A stretch of 64,000 bases of DNA, taken from Effrenium voratum (taxonomy: Eukaryota > Sar > Dinophyceae > Suessiales > Symbiodiniaceae). The DNA is taken from positions 614,883-678,882 of the forward strand of contig CAUJNA010001002.1 in assembly GCA_963377175.1 (NCBI GenBank), in the 5' to 3' direction. Position 1 is the first letter of the stretch. Each line of letters opens with the position of its first letter. A model generated the notes under the pieces. That model was not told the origin of the DNA, did no database searches, and was given only the letters and a program-made list of their open reading frames with translations. Made by a program: the position numbers and the translations under genes. Below are positions 39,441 through 52,639 of the stretch, in pieces.

Positions 39441-40495
39441 GACAGACAAACCTCGGGTCGGAGTTGTCAAAGTAGACAAACCTGGGTGTGTCCCTGTTTT
39501 TTATTCTATTTTTGGGGGGGAGGGGGCACCTGAGAAGTAGACAGACATGAGAGTATCCCCGAATTTATATACATATATATATATATGTCTATACATATGT
39601 GTCTCTTTCTGTTTTTTTTTTTTTTTGGGGGGGGGGGGGCAACATGGGTGGCATTCCTTTCGGTTTCCACGTTAAACCCCGCAAAAAAAGGGGGTACCCA
39701 CCCAGAGCGACAAACCCGGTGTTGACCAATTCAAAGCCTAGTGGTCGCCAAGAGTGCGCAGTTTCGGCGATACCTGTGGTATGCTAATCAGAAATATGTT
39801 AGCGTGGATTGATGGGCTCACTTTCCCAGTGCCGTTTCGGAGTCTAGTCACTTCTTGGGTTTGGAGCATTTTCGTGGCAATCAACAAGCTTGGACTTTTT
39901 TTGGCCCGTCCAGGAAGTGAAATGAGTTCCCCGAAGTTGGGTTTAAATGGCATCGATTGCACTGCTGGACATGTTTTCTCACTTGTTCCATCGGGTTTAA
40001 GCAAATGAAAGTAGCCCATGGTTAGTTGACTCAACCAGGAGCCCAAGATCTTATGAGTTGAGGCCCCCCAAAAAACACCCCTAAGGGCCCAACAAATCTT
40101 CAGGGGCCCAAGGGGCTAGGGCAAAGGGCAACCAAAAGGTGATTGGATAGTTCCCATCTTTTTCTCAGAGGCTGTCTTGAAGCTGGCCCCTTAAAAATGG
40201 GACCCCCCTCTTGCACAAAGCACAAAAGCGAAACTGTCGTTGGTTGCGTTCTAAGATGGAATGGGTGTCAAGTTGCCCCGAAAGAAGGTCTCGGAATAGA
40301 CCCTATACACGTTGGTTGGATACATGGTTCCTTAGGTTTTTGTGTTTTTTTTGAAATTGTTTTGGGGGTGGGCGGCAGTTAGAAGGGTCCCTAGCGGATT
40401 TGTGGCGAACTATTTGGCGCCTGAGAGGTTCCTCATGTTTTTTCACGCCCCGCTCCCGGAAGGTCGCCGGCTTCCCGATATAAACCGCCAAACCA

Positions 40496-40638
40496 CCCAG
40501 AGGCTCCGAGCGTTGCTTCGGCCTTCAATGGAAGACCCGACCCCAACACGACACCCCGGAAGAATGTGTGGGACCCGGTCTCAAAACCTGGCGGTGAAAT
40601 CGGGCCCCTTCGATGCATCGAATTGGAGCCTCTGGGCA
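40496..40638 (+). mobile_element. Family VII TIR element
   Basis: CCCAGAGGCTCCGAGCG and AATTGGAGCCTCTGGG are the ends. Confidence 0.7.
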
Positions 40639-40639
40639 T

Positions 40640-42900
40640 GTTGATAGAGTCAGTGGGGCTTAGGGCACTGCTCGGGAAGTACCTGGATTACTCCAATCGT
40701 TTCCTGGGAGCGTAAGACGCCATCGTTTGAGGCCGCAAAGGGGGTCAACGGCACTCATATTCAGGGTCCAACAGGCTCCTAGGGTTTGGCTTGAAAAGAG
40801 ATCAAAACACAGGTGCCCCTCGTTCCGCCATGACCAATGTGCGTTTGGGGGTGGAAGTCACTTACCATTCCCGCATGTGAATGTAGGCAAGCATGCTGGT
40901 GGTGCCCTTGAGTTGCTTGCATATCGGATACTCGGGGTTTGAGGGATTCCACCGTTTCGGGGGGTAAAATGAGCGATTTCGCCCATAGGCCCTTTACTAG
41001 GGCATCCGATTCTTATTTCAGATTTTGGACATATTGCACATGTTGCAAATTTGTGTATCGTTCGTTCCCACGATTCATGTCCTTCGCGTAAAAAAAAGAG
41101 CTTCACGTGTCATTGTCCAAAAGTAGAAACTACCTGGCCCCAGGAGCGCAAGACCTTGAAATAGGAACGCCTTTGATCCGAAACAACCCGAGAAGGTTCC
41201 TTTCTTGCAGATCGTTCCGTAGAATCGGTTGGTGAATTTAAAGAAGAAGCCCAGCAGGGTGTCTCTAAGAATAATTTGTTGACCTGAGATGTATTTTGTT
41301 GGAGGATCCTACGTTACTATACCAGAAAAGCCCACCCCCAATCATAGATTGATCATCCACCATCCCCGGTCCTCCGGATCAATCCGAGGTCAACGCTAAT
41401 GTTGACCCTGGAGCTAGATGGAACCTGTCCAATGCTGTAAATAGGGGGTATTCGGGATTTTTGTCTAGTGATCATTGCCCAACAATGACATCCCCTGTTA
41501 ATATGCCTATGTTGTTTTATCCGGAGTTAACATCCAACAGACCCCTCAGCTAGTTGGTCTCCTTTGGTGTGCCTTCAGCCAATGACAAACCTTGAACATG
41601 GGTTTCCGGCAAACGACACAAGCCTTGGCATCCTTTTGTGGAAAATTGGTGGGGCCAGCTTCCGCGGTACCCAGGGAATTCCCAAAGTGAAGACAAACGG
41701 GAGTCAACCCCTTTGTCACAGAAAACCTATCGATTTCCACGGCCGATCCGTCCAAGCCAAGCCTCCGGTCGTTTCCTGGCGGTTCCTTAGCCCAAGATCT
41801 CATGATTTGAGGCCTGTCGAAGGCCCAAGCCGTTTGGGATCCACTTGTGGCTCCCTAGACACCGTTTTTTGAAGGGTTTCCCTGAAACGTCGGTCATTCC
41901 CTATCGCACCAACATGATTTTGAGATCCCATTTTGGTTGGAACCTAGTAATTTGGTTGTAGGTGAATTCACCAGCCATTTTAGAAGCCATTTTAGTGGTT
42001 GGATTGAATCGGATGTTCACTGGGGGTGCGATTTGGATTTTGATTCATGGCCACCAAATGCTGTGGATGGGTGCGAAATCCACGAATCGCAGCACCGAAA
42101 TCCGAAACCCTGGTTTCTGAATCGATTCCAAAAAACAACGGTTCTTCCCTGGCTTCAATCTGGCTGGTTTGTTGGTTCACCCCCGGACGGATCCCCCACT
42201 TCCCCCAGGACTTATGCGTGGGCGCCAGCGACCTGATGACCACGTGTCTTGGAAGAAAGCCGAAGGAGCTTCTCCAAGGGCGGCTGGGGAGGGAGGGGAG
42301 AAGCTGGAGAGCTCCAAGGGTGGCTGGGGGGGAGGGGAGGGGTTTTAGGGATGGGGGAGACATAAGCCAAATGCCTTAAATCAGGTGTTCGGGCTTAAGG
42401 CATTCCTCACTCCCTCCCCCTCACCCTCCCCTCCCTCCCAGCCCTTGGAGAAGCTTTGGGTGCCAACCTCGGGAGCCCAGCAAATCTTAGGATTGAGGGG
42501 GGTCAAGTCACTTGACCTCACAGGCTTTAAGTTTAAGTCACTTGACTTCAGGGTCAACACAGGGGGGTAGCGTCTCCAAGTCTGTTTGAGGCTTGGACCA
42601 AATTTTAGGGAAATTCCCAAAGTTGGTTTGGTCACTTGTGTTGGCGAACTTAGTCAGCAATGGAGTTGTGGCCTATTTGGTAACGGATCTTTGGACTTTA
42701 TTTTTTCTTGTTAAATCTTTGTGGATTTCCGAATTGGACCCACAGATAGTGCAAAATGGGCGCGAAAACCTTGTTTAAGTTGCCCAAAGTTGTTTTTGGA
42801 CCAGAGGTGACAACACCGTCACAAGAAAAGCATGATGAGACAAATGGCCGCTACTAGCCGGCGTCATGGGTTTGGTTGTTGGTGTTGGCTTGTTAGTTTG
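40640..42900. other. Stretch without a supportable exon
   Basis: Contains a partial family III end (about 42060), a pair of inverted GGGGAGGGGAGAAGCT/AGCTTCTCC-like segments around 42290-42455, and family V-like pieces near 41390 and 41450. Open frames lack splice edges. Confidence 0.4.
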
Positions 42901-43010
42901 TTGCTTTGTTGGTGTGCTTGTTACTTTCTTGGCTTGCTTGCTTGAGTGCTGAGTGCTTGAGTCCTTGCTTGCTGGTTTGCTTGCTGGTTTGCTTGCTTGT
43001 TTGCTTGTCA

Positions 43011-43080
43011 TTGCTTGTCATTGCTTGTCATTGCTTGTCATTGCTTGTCATTGCTTGTCATTGCTTGTCATTGCTTGTTG
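43011..43080 (+). repeat. Decamer tandem repeat CATTGCTTGT
   Basis: About seven near-identical copies of the 10-mer, preceded by TTGC/TTGG-rich DNA from 42900. Confidence 0.9.
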
Positions 43081-43560
43081 TTGGTGTTGGGTTTAGTTTC
43101 CCATGTCGCGGCCGCTACAGGTTCAATGTGTTTGCACCTTCTTTCTGAGTTCCTAAGCTGATCCTAGGCGATGTATTTGGATCGTTGCCAAGTTCGCGGT
43201 TCGCCACTTGGTTACCTTCCCATAAGGCGAATCCCACTTCGGGGAGCTGAATGACCTTTGCCAAACTTACCCAACTTGGCCGAACACCCAAGCTTCACCA
43301 GAATCAGCTCCCCTTTTTGCTTTTTTGCTTTTTTGGGGGGTCCCTTTTGTTTCCCACTAACCAGGCATTATTTGTTTTTTGGCTGGGGTCCGATTTTTCC
43401 AGCCAAGAAAGTAGGGCTCTCCAACCACCCGCCCTTCGGCGGCTCCCCCGGCAGATTGGATAGGGGTCATTCCCATCGCACCAAGTCTTCCACTGCAGTC
43501 CAACCTGATGAGCCGAGTTCCCCCAGTGAAAGCAACTCCGTTCCATCCCACTGGACTTCC

Positions 43561-43729
43561 GAGTTGCATCAGGGTTGGATCAAGGGGTTTATCCAACCAC
43601 TTCTGTGCAAGGGAATCTCTCCCTTTGAAAAGGGGGGATTCGTCTTTGGGAAGGAAGCCATTTTGTTGTATCACAGATTTGTGGATTCCATTTCCCACAG
43701 CTCCATTCCAACCACCCACCGAGTTGCAT
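43561..43729 (+). mobile_element. Family XI element with 9-bp flanking direct repeats
   Basis: GAGTTGCAT lies at 43561-43569 and again at 43721-43729. Between them are CAGGGTTGGATCAAGGGG, CACTTCTGTGCAAGGGAATC, TTGTTGTATCACAG and CATTTCCCACAGCTCC, as in the copy at 3553. The direct repeats look like a target-site duplication. Confidence 0.7.
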
Positions 43730-43752
43730 GGAGTGGACCTCGCTGGGCTGAG

Positions 43753-43805
43753 GGTCTACTTCCGCCCCGTGAAGTTTGTTTGCCCCGTCGCCTGCGGCTG
43801 CGATG
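43753..43805 (+). CDS. Exon with CPVACGC motif
   Basis: After TGGGCTGAG the frame reads VYFRPVKFVCPVACGCD, ending with G before GCAGCG. CPVACGC parallels CPVSCGC in the exon at 31010. The phase 1 end fits the exon at 48628, giving CGCDAYWNDTK. Confidence 0.45.
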
Positions 43806-44387
43806 GCAGCGGATTGCCGGGCCAGAAGCGAGCCCCTCGCCGTCGCTCGCGTTGGCGACCGGCGACCCGGGGGTCTGGGGACGTGTCGTCGTTTTGTTTG
43901 TTTTAAGCGGACCTCCCCCGTGCGTTTCGGACTTTCCAAGGGTCGATGGATGGTTTTTGGGCCTTCGGAACTGGTTGTTTTCCCTTGGGCCCCTGAGGGG
44001 TCGGAGTTCTCCATTGGAGGGTCCGGGGGTGTGCATTGGAGGGGTCATGACCCTTAGTCATTTGTTTGGCACAAAGACGTTTTCTTGAGGTCATTTCTTA
44101 ACTTTGGTTTGGAACCTCCTTTTTGAGTTTGACTCACTGGTCATTTCTTATACAAACCGGACTTACTATTTCTTCGGGTTAGGAGTTTTGGTAGTAAATC
44201 GAAAGTTCCAGGACTTATTTGGGCCAATCCACTCAGGAAGTGAGGGCCAAAATCACTGGTACACTAAAAACAGTTTTGAGGGGATTGTTTGTTTTGGTTT
44301 TGAAGGGGATCTAGTTGAAACAAGACAAGACGGGTGGATCCGAAACCCAAAAAAGACACCCCTGTGTCGAACTACATCTACCTGGAA

Positions 44388-44583
44388 TGTCCGAATCTGA
44401 CCTTTAACAACTGGTGAGTGCCCAAAAGAAAGGGGGTGGCAACCCATTTTGATTCGGGTCAGATTCATAGACTCCAAGACACCTACCTAGACTCTCCATG
44501 ACCCTTTAAAAATGGGTCAATGACCAACCATTATTTTTGGTAATGACCCGCCATTTTTTAAGGGTCAGAAGGAGACTCCAGGT
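44388..44583 (+). mobile_element. Two adjacent family I elements
   Basis: Copy one runs from CTACCTGGAATGTCCGAATC to GTCAGATTCATAGACTCCAAG. Copy two runs from TACCTAGACTCTCCATGACC (about 44484) to GGTCAGAAGGAGACTCCAGGTA. Confidence 0.7.
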
Positions 44584-44894
44584 AGGAAATTGCCATGTTC
44601 CTTTTGGTTTCCCATGAATCCAACCCTAGTAACGGTACCCCCCCTTTTTTCCGGTAATTCGGGCGCCAAGGAATAAATCGCGAAGAAAGTCCGTGCAACC
44701 GGTTCAACTCCCTGTTTATTTGGTCGAATTTCGGTGCGAAATGAATTTCACAACCATCCACAGTAGGCATAACCAGGGAAAACCATCATGACAGGTCAAA
44801 ACACCAAACGACCTCGTCTTGGTGGTTCCCAGCCATCCGGTTCTTCAAGTTTTATCTTTTTGGTGTAGTGGCTGGGATTCAACGAGTTTCGCCC

Positions 44895-44985
44895 CCTAGA
44901 CTCTTCATGACCCTTTCAAAATCGTTCCATGACCAAATTATTTTGGGTAATGACCAACCTTTTTTTGAGGTTCGTGGCTTCTCGC
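44895..44985 (+). mobile_element. Family I element, right end lost
   Basis: CCCTAGACTCTTCATGACCC is followed by GGGTAATGACCAACC, but no right TIR is seen. Confidence 0.55.
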
Positions 44986-45155
44986 CATGTTTGGCTCTGA
45001 AAACGGACCGTTGCGGCCCTTAGACCTCCGATTCTGCTGTGTCTTCAGGACCTCACCTCTGTCAGTTCCATCGAGAGCGGTGTGAAGCTCACAGGCCGGG
45101 TTCGGAGCAATTCGGAGGAGTTGGGCGTGTCCTTGTTGTTGGGTACTCCATGTAT

Positions 45156-45232
45156 ACCTAGACTCTCCATGTCATTGCCCAACAGAAAGGGGTCATGACC
45201 CCTTTTTCTAGGGGTCACGCAGACTCTAGGTA
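45156..45232 (+). mobile_element. Family I element flanked by TA
   Basis: TATACCTAGACTCTCCATG and GCAGACTCTAGGTATG, with only about 50 bases between the ends. It sits beside a TA dinucleotide run at 45237-45255. Confidence 0.75.
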
Positions 45233-45414
45233 TGTGTATATATATATATATATATTGTGTGTTTAAGGAATGCCAACAAGGAAAAGCGCAGATTTGCTGG
45301 GTAACCCCCTGAGGGGTTGCTTGACTTCGAACTTGGGCGAAATGGACATGGAGGACAGATCTTTTGTGACCACAAAGACTTTCCAGATTAACCAAGACGC
45401 AGTCGTTTTGAATG

Positions 45415-46445
<1,031 letters not shown>

Positions 46446-46449
46446 GTGT

Positions 46450-47650
46450 TTTGTGTGCGTTATTTTGGAATTGGCTTGAGGATAGGATGGGTGCAAGGTG
46501 TTCTTAGGATTGTTTCAACCGGTTTGCTCCAGACCTCAAAACAATGCCCAACCCAGAAGGGTAGTACTTGGCACTCTCTCCCTTTGCTTTCCTCTTCCAG
46601 GGGCACGCAATTCTAGTCGTGAGAGAGGGAATGGGGGGTCTTGGTTCGATGTCAGGACCAAAGAGGGTGGTTTGGGGATTTGAACAGGCCCCTGGTAAGC
46701 TGGTGATGTACCCATCTGCCTAGCTCAAAGGCCCCTTTTGGCGGGTCAAAGGATATGTCAGGCCATGATCCCTAACACCCTATAGGTGGTATCCCCAACA
46801 GCCCCAGCCAGCTTGACCCTTGACAAAAAAATCCACAGCCCCGGTATCCCCAACCTCTCGGGGCCCCAGAGTTTGCCGTTGCTTTTGGAGAGGCTGTGTC
46901 GGGTTTTTGGGGACCCCATGGCGGTGGTCATTCTTTTCCCTGGAATTCAGACTCCCTAAGTTCAGACTTTATAATTTTTTGTGTCAAGACAATTTTAGTG
47001 GCAAATACCACTTTTGGAAGTGCATCTATCCACTCTCAGGAAGATCCAGGAAGCCACCAAACAAATTGTAGCTTCAAAAAACACATTCACCCTAAGGGTC
47101 ATGACCCCTCCAATGCACACCCCTGGACCCTCCAATGGAGAACCCCGACCAATTCCTCAGGGGCCAAGGGAAAACAACCAGTTTTGAGGGCCCAAAAACA
47201 ATCTATCAACCCTCTGAAAGCTGCCCCAAAACACCTCAAAATACTCACTAAGCACTTCGGCCTGGCCCCCAACAGCTGGGCGCTTCCCGTGCGCCGGTTT
47301 GCGGGAGGCAACATTTGCCAAGGCCAAGGCGGGCCGAAGGGGACCCAAAGTTTGTGAAGGTCCATGGGCTGGTCCAATGGATCCCAGTTAGTTGCAGAAT
47401 GCAGACAGCCAACCAGCTTCCTCTTGGATTTTAAGAACTTTGGTACCGAGACTTGGTTTGTCTAGGGTTGTTTGGTTTTTAATAACTTAGTTTAAACAAA
47501 TAAGAAGAGAGGCAACAACTTTGGTTTGGTGAGGTGTCGTTTGATCGGTCTCTTCCGGTTAGAAATAGAGGCCTACTGGGTTAGGTGGGATTTTCATGAA
47601 CCATGTACCCGGAAACCCATCCTAGTTTTACAAAAGGTCATCTATGCCAG
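46450..47650. other. Stretch without a supportable exon
   Basis: Holds a repeat unit at 47097-47205 (GGGTCATGACCCCTCCAATG, then AATTCCTCAGGGGCCAAGGG) that matches, in reverse, the region 55300-55375, and in part 43980-44055 and 12425-12490. It is a further short family, here called XIII. Confidence 0.5.
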
Positions 47651-47654
47651 TGGA

Positions 47655-47758
47655 TTGCAACTTCTGACCCCTAGAAAAAAGGCCCATTAGACCCGAATCT
47701 TTCCTTTGGGAAATGACGCACCATTTTTTAAGGGTCAGATTCGGAGAGTCTAGGTACT
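47655..47758 (+). mobile_element. Family I element
   Basis: CTTCTGACCCCTAGAAAAAAG at the left, GGTCAGATTCGGAGAGTCTAGGTA at the right. Confidence 0.65.
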
Positions 47759-48247
47759 TAGATGCTCAGCAATCCCTGGGCCATTTTTCTTCGGCTCAGG
47801 CGAGGCTCTTCTCAGCATTTTGGGCGCCAAGTCGGTGGGCTGGTTGGGTTCCTATGAGACATGGTCTTTGCTTGCGATCGGTGCAAGAGATGCGGGGAAT
47901 GATAAATTGGATTTGGGCCCCAAGGAAACCATCCAACGTTTTTTTTTTTTTTCTCGATTCCCGGGTTCATTCCATTTCTCATTCCCTCCTTGTCGCACCA
48001 GCGAGTTTGCTTTCCATGTTCTTTGGGTGTACTCCCTAAGAGCTGAGAGCTTTGGGGTGGCCCAGATAGGCTCCGAAGTGGTGCGGAGCGGCTCTGGGCA
48101 AGGGTTTCGGGTCCCGGTTGCGTTTGGGGATACTCGTGCCCCCTGCGCTTGTTTAGAGCTCGCTCATGGGAAAGTTTTGTGGTGGTTCTATCTGTGTTTT
48201 TTTCCCAGTGCGCAAATCACAGCACAGTAGCTGGTCCAAATGTTCAG

Positions 48248-48356
48248 GGTGATTGCCTTTTGTGACCGAACAACCAATCCACATTTACACTTCGTCCTGA
48301 AGCGCGATGAAGAGGACATGGAACTCTTGCCAAGACCCCCAAGAAAGACAGCGTTG
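48248..48356 (+). CDS. Candidate exon, strand not certain
   Basis: After AAATGTTCAG the frame reads VIAFCDRTTNPHLHFVLKRD then EEDMELLPRPPRKTAL and ends before GTAAAA. The minus strand is also open through the next family II element, so direction is not settled. Confidence 0.3.
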
Positions 48357-48410
48357 GTAAAATCGATATAACAAGACTGGGTGAGGACGATCGAGTTGAA
48401 GTTGGCATTT

Positions 48411-48525
48411 CTAGGTCCCCCAGTAGTGCCCTTCTCTCCCCTTTTTGTGGGGAGGGTTCCCCTAGTAAAGTAGACTACAAAAAAAAAGGTGCCCATATTC
48501 TAACCTCTCTACCGGAGGACCTAGC
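48411..48525 (+). mobile_element. Family II element, intron-like
   Basis: TCTAGGTCCCCCAGTAGTGCC and CTACCGGAGGACCTAG are the ends. Frames on both strands stay open when it is removed. Confidence 0.65.
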
Positions 48526-48627
48526 CTTGGTGCGCGTGCGTAAAATTCAACGCCGCTGGGAACTGACAACTTCCCCAGCTCCTTCCCACCGATCCCATTT
48601 CGATTCGATGCTCCGCTCATTTGTCAG

Positions 48628-48706
48628 CTTATTGGAACGACACCAAGCTGGCGCCCCACGGGAACACCGGAAATGGAGCACCAGTCTTCAAGTCCACCAT
48701 CGGCTG
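48628..48706 (+). CDS. Exon of unidentified protein
   Basis: After GCTCATTTGTCAG the frame reads YWNDTKLAPHGNTGNGAPVF then KSTIGC, with strong codon bias. It begins in phase 1, matching 43805. YW-N recalls DYWSN of the exon at 25486, so both may belong to a repeated module. The right edge is unclear. Confidence 0.4.
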
Positions 48707-48965
48707 CTTGGCCCCCAAAGCTTTTTTTCTTTGCGCCCATGTTAGGTTCGTTTCCTTGGTTTAGAAGCAGGGGTAGAAAGGCCATATGGGTCTGTCCATT
48801 TTTTGGAGGGTGCCCTTTGATTGGGCTTTAGGGAAGCTTAAAAGGAACACCACCATTTTGGGTCCCCTGCAAAAGGAGACGCCCGCACAAACCTCTATCG
48901 CCATCTAGCCCGAGTCAACTGGTTTACACGGGACGAATCGCTGGGTTACGATATGCTTCCCCACG

Positions 48966-49086
48966 AGGCTCCTGGGTGGGGCTTTCAATGCAAGACCCGA
49001 CCCCTCCATTAAACACCCCGGAGGTGTTTGGGGGTCGCAAAACCTTGCTGTTTGAGGGCCTTAAATACATCGGGAGCCTCTGGGTG
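48966..49086 (+). mobile_element. Family VII TIR element
   Basis: GAGGCTCCTGGGTGGGGC and CATCGGGAGCCTCTGGGTGG are the ends, with GGTGTTTGGGGGTCGCAAAA inside. Confidence 0.7.
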
Positions 49087-49973
49087 GGTCATTTCTTTTG
49101 GATAACTTTTTCTTATCCGTCGGGATTCGGGTGATGAGATGATTTCGCGCGCCAAGTTTCGAGGGCCAAATGAGCCCCAGTTGGTCAGCATCGGGAAGGC
49201 GAACATTTCTACGTGGCGATCCATTCTACGTGGCGAATTAGTTCCCACGTTTCCTCATCTCCGCCCCGGTGGGATTTTTTTTTCCGCTCGAAACCTTCGA
49301 TCTCCGCGGCGATTCTTTTTCTTCTAACAATTGGACCCTCCATTTCCAGCGGCCTGGATCAAGCATCGGTGTTTCAAGTTGGTAGGTTTTTTGTGTTTCC
49401 CGAGTCCCCTCCGGCGCGTTTTGGTGTGTGTTTTTTTTTTTTTTCTGCGGGGCGGTGGTCCTTTTCAAACATCTTCCTTGCTTCACGTCTTGCTTGCTGC
49501 CTAAACACTTTGTTGCATTTTGCCAAGGGATGTTAGGACTGGATAACTTTTTAAACCCTAAAAGTGAGTCACCTTTAGCAGGGGAGCAGACTTCGCAACC
49601 GAGAAAACATGGAAGGCTCTGTTGAGTTGCCATTGCAACGCTCCCCGCAAGCTGTCTGGGAGTTGGGCACTCCATTTGGGAGGCTCGTCTTTAGACTGGG
49701 ACCCCCCAAAATTGGCCGGTTGGAGGTTGGGGTTTTCCTCTTGGTAAACCCCGTGAAGCCCGCAAAAATGGGGTGCCTTCAAAAATAGACACACCCATTT
49801 TGAGTTGTCTCAAAGTTGATTGAACCGATTCCTTCAGGTGGTTTGTGTTTGGTGTCCCTTTTTGAGACCATCCAAGAGGGGTTCCCCTATTTGGAGAAAC
49901 CCCGCCAGTTCACTGAACCCCGCCCAAAATGACTTGATGGGTGTGGCTCTTTAGGCGAAGACGACCCTTCAGG

Positions 49974-50112
49974 TGAGCCTCAATCAAAACCGAATCGGGT
50001 AGATGAAGGTTAGTCAGGGACAATCCCAGCCATAAATAGGTGCGGCTTTTCAATTCCTTACATGGTTCTGGGGTCACCATTTTTACACCAGGTTTTGATT
50101 ATGACTCAGGTT
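49974..50112 (+). mobile_element. Family IX TIR element
   Basis: CAGGTGAGCCTCAATCAAAACC and GGTTTTGATTATGACTCAGG are the ends. Interior shared with 30846: GATGAAGGTTAGTCAGGGAC and TTACATGGTTCTGGGGTCAC. Confidence 0.75.
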
Positions 50113-50114
50113 GG

Positions 50115-51000
50115 TTTAAAGTGAAACCAACAGGAAAACCGTTTGGCAATTGTTTGAAGATACCTGTTTTGCTTCTTCTTTTTTTTTTTTGGGGGGGGGG
50201 CTTGAAGATACCAGTTTTGCTTTTTCTTCTTCTTCTTTTTTTTTTGGGGGGGGGGGGTAAAAAGCACCTACAGGGCAAGCCACAATGTTGGGGGTCTCCT
50301 ATTTTGAGCAGATCACATTATTCATACAGCTTTATCCGTTTCAGCTGGTGGAGGATTTCGTCCATTCCATCCACAAGGGGGCTGAACGAACAAGTCGACT
50401 GATGAACTTTGTCCAATAAAACAGGCATCCTTTGAGAGGGGACCTCAAAAGGGACCAGCTGGGTGCAGACCTGGAGGTCTACCAGTCATGAGTCATGACC
50501 CTTTAACAATCGCGTCAACCCATTTCGGATTTCGGTCAGAAGGAATTCTGCTGGCCCCAGATCAATCAACCCGTGTGTATTAATACGGGGGTGTTCCCCT
50601 CCAAAAGTTGTTTGATTCCCCACTAAACCCCAATGAATAAGTGTATTAATTGTTCCCCTCAAAAAAGTGATGATTCACCACTAAACCCGGGGACCTGTAT
50701 GAATAAACTGAAGTTGATGAAAATCTGGGGTCAACACGATCACAGAACAGTGATGATTCACCACTAAACCCAGGGACCCCCCCCTCTTAATAAACAGGGC
50801 TCCTGAAAAGATACATTTTGCATCCATTTGAAACATGTTGCTTTTTCAGCACCAAAATAAAGTTGGAAACCACCATTTGGGGTTCAACATGACTCGGTTT
50901 GATCCCTCGGTTCTGAGGCCAGATGTATTTGTACCACGGGCCGCAATGCGAACCTGGTGGAACCGGCACTCGCTGGGTTCTGACTCTCGGATAAAAAAAG
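50115..51000. other. Stretch without a supportable exon
   Basis: Holds T-and-G homopolymer pairs at 50177-50258, duplicated ACCTGTTTTGCTTCTTC-like segments, and family V-like pieces (50570-50745). A short element near 50800-50865 (AACATGTTGCTTTTTCAGCA) matches 22745-22790. Confidence 0.45.
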
Positions 51001-51021
51001 AAAACATTGCGGCGAAGGGGG

Positions 51022-51515
51022 CGCGGTGGGGTGGGGTGGGGTGGGGTGGGGTGGGGTTGGGGTGGGGGGGGGGTTGGGCTGGGCTGGGCTGGGGTGGGCT
51101 GGGCTGGGTGGGCTGGGGTGGGGTGGGGTGGGGTGGGGGGTGGTGGGGTGGGGTGTGGGGGGGGTGGGGTGGGGTGGGGTGGGGTGGGGTGGGGTGGGGT
51201 GGGGTGGGGTGGGGTGGGGTGGGGTGGGGTGGGGTGGGGTGGGGTGGGGTGGGGTGGGGTGGGGGTGGGGCTGGGCTGGGCTGGGCTGGGCTGGGCTGGG
51301 CTGGGCTGGGGTGGGCTGGGGTGGGGTGGGGTGGGGTGGGGTGGGGTGTGGGGTGGGGTGTGGGGTGGAGTGGGGTGGGTGGGGTGGGGTAGGGTGGGGT
51401 GGGGAGGGGTGGGGTGGGGTGGGGGGGGGGTGGGGTGGGGGCTGGGGTGGGCGGTGGGTGTGGGGTGGGGTGTGGGGTGGGGTAGGGTGGGCTGGGGTGG
51501 GGGGGGGGCTTGGCG
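51022..51515 (+). repeat. GGGGT / GGGCT pentanucleotide array
   Basis: Nearly 500 bases of GGGGT units with a block of GGGCT units around 51268-51310. The plus strand is almost free of A and C. Long open frames here (about 180 codons) are repeat artefacts. Confidence 0.95.
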
Positions 51516-52517
51516 TTTCCGAGGTCCGTTTTTGTTGTCTGTGCTTTGGAGCTGAGCCTCTTTAATGAACAGCTCCCGTTGGCCTTTTCGTTTGTTTTTT
51601 TTTCCTCCCGGGAATCGATTTCACGACTGGAGATAGGTTCTCATGTTTTCGGAGAGGGATGTCTCAAGGCGTACCTGGTAAGAAGGTTGAAGGTGAGGTC
51701 ACGGTACACGGGGGGCACTTGTTGAGAAGTAATTCAGAGGAATCGGTTTTTGGGAGGAAGTCATTTGAGAGGCTGATTCCTTGTTGGAAGGAAAGAGCAC
51801 ATGGTTATTTATAGGGGGGCCGTGTTAAAAGGGGGTGGTTTTTCTTTTAGAGAAGGAAGCCTTTTTGAGAGGTCGGAGGGGGAGCGCCTTGACCCCTTGG
51901 GAGGTTTGTCTGAGATGATGCGTTTGGTAGACCCTTGCAAAGGTGCGGGGCGAAGGGAAAGCCAAGGGGAGACAATGGAAAACCGAGGAAAAGCCAATGG
52001 ACGGTTAAATCAAAGGGAACCAACTGAAGAAAAGGAAGACCAATGGGACAGCTCCCGTGGTTTCCCCAATGAACAAGCGCATTTTACTTTGATTTGGGTG
52101 AGATCGCCATGTCAGCTTTGCACATGGTAGCCCATGTATCATAAACTTGGTGGGGCAAACCACCTAGCATTGCCTAGCGGCTCCCCTTGTTTGGCTCTGA
52201 AGCGGGTAGCTTCGAGCGACCCCGGACAAAACAAAAAGTGTTCTTCCTGTGGTCCCGTTGGAACCACAAAAAGGGTACCCTCCCACTAAACATGGAAACT
52301 GACAGGGGCGTCCTGGAAGACCATTTTCCTTTCAAAGGGAACCCCCTTGTCTGGTTCCATGTTAAGTTGTAGGAGGGTAACATGATCCAATGCTTCCGAT
52401 TCTCCGACCCCTCCCCACCTCCCAAGAAAACGACATACCCCACCCCGCCCAAAAGTATATTTGAGAAGCCCAGCCCCCCCCCCCCCCCCGGCTCCGTCTC
52501 AAAGAGCATCTTCAAGT

Positions 52518-52617
52518 CTCACGCGCTCCGCGCCGCACAAGGAGCCCGAGTCTCTGCAACCGGGGCTACTTCATGGCCTACACGGTGTCGAAGGACGAAG
52601 CGGACATGGTTCAGAAT
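52518..52617 (+). CDS. Candidate exon
   Basis: The frame reads PSLCNRGYFMAYTVSKDEAD then MVQN and ends before GCAAAG. Upstream of this the same frame is open but the acceptor is uncertain (AG at 52517 or 52547). A family I element begins 20 bases downstream. Confidence 0.4.
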
Positions 52618-52639
52618 GCAAAGCCAAGAACCATGTGGT

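Noticed and set aside
42900..43140. Tandem decamers as a possible CRISPR array
   Set aside because: Units are 10 bases with no spacers; this is a simple tandem repeat in eukaryotic DNA.
50835..51565. Open frames of about 180 codons rich in GWGGVGW
   Set aside because: They come from the GGGGT array, which has no stop in three frames.
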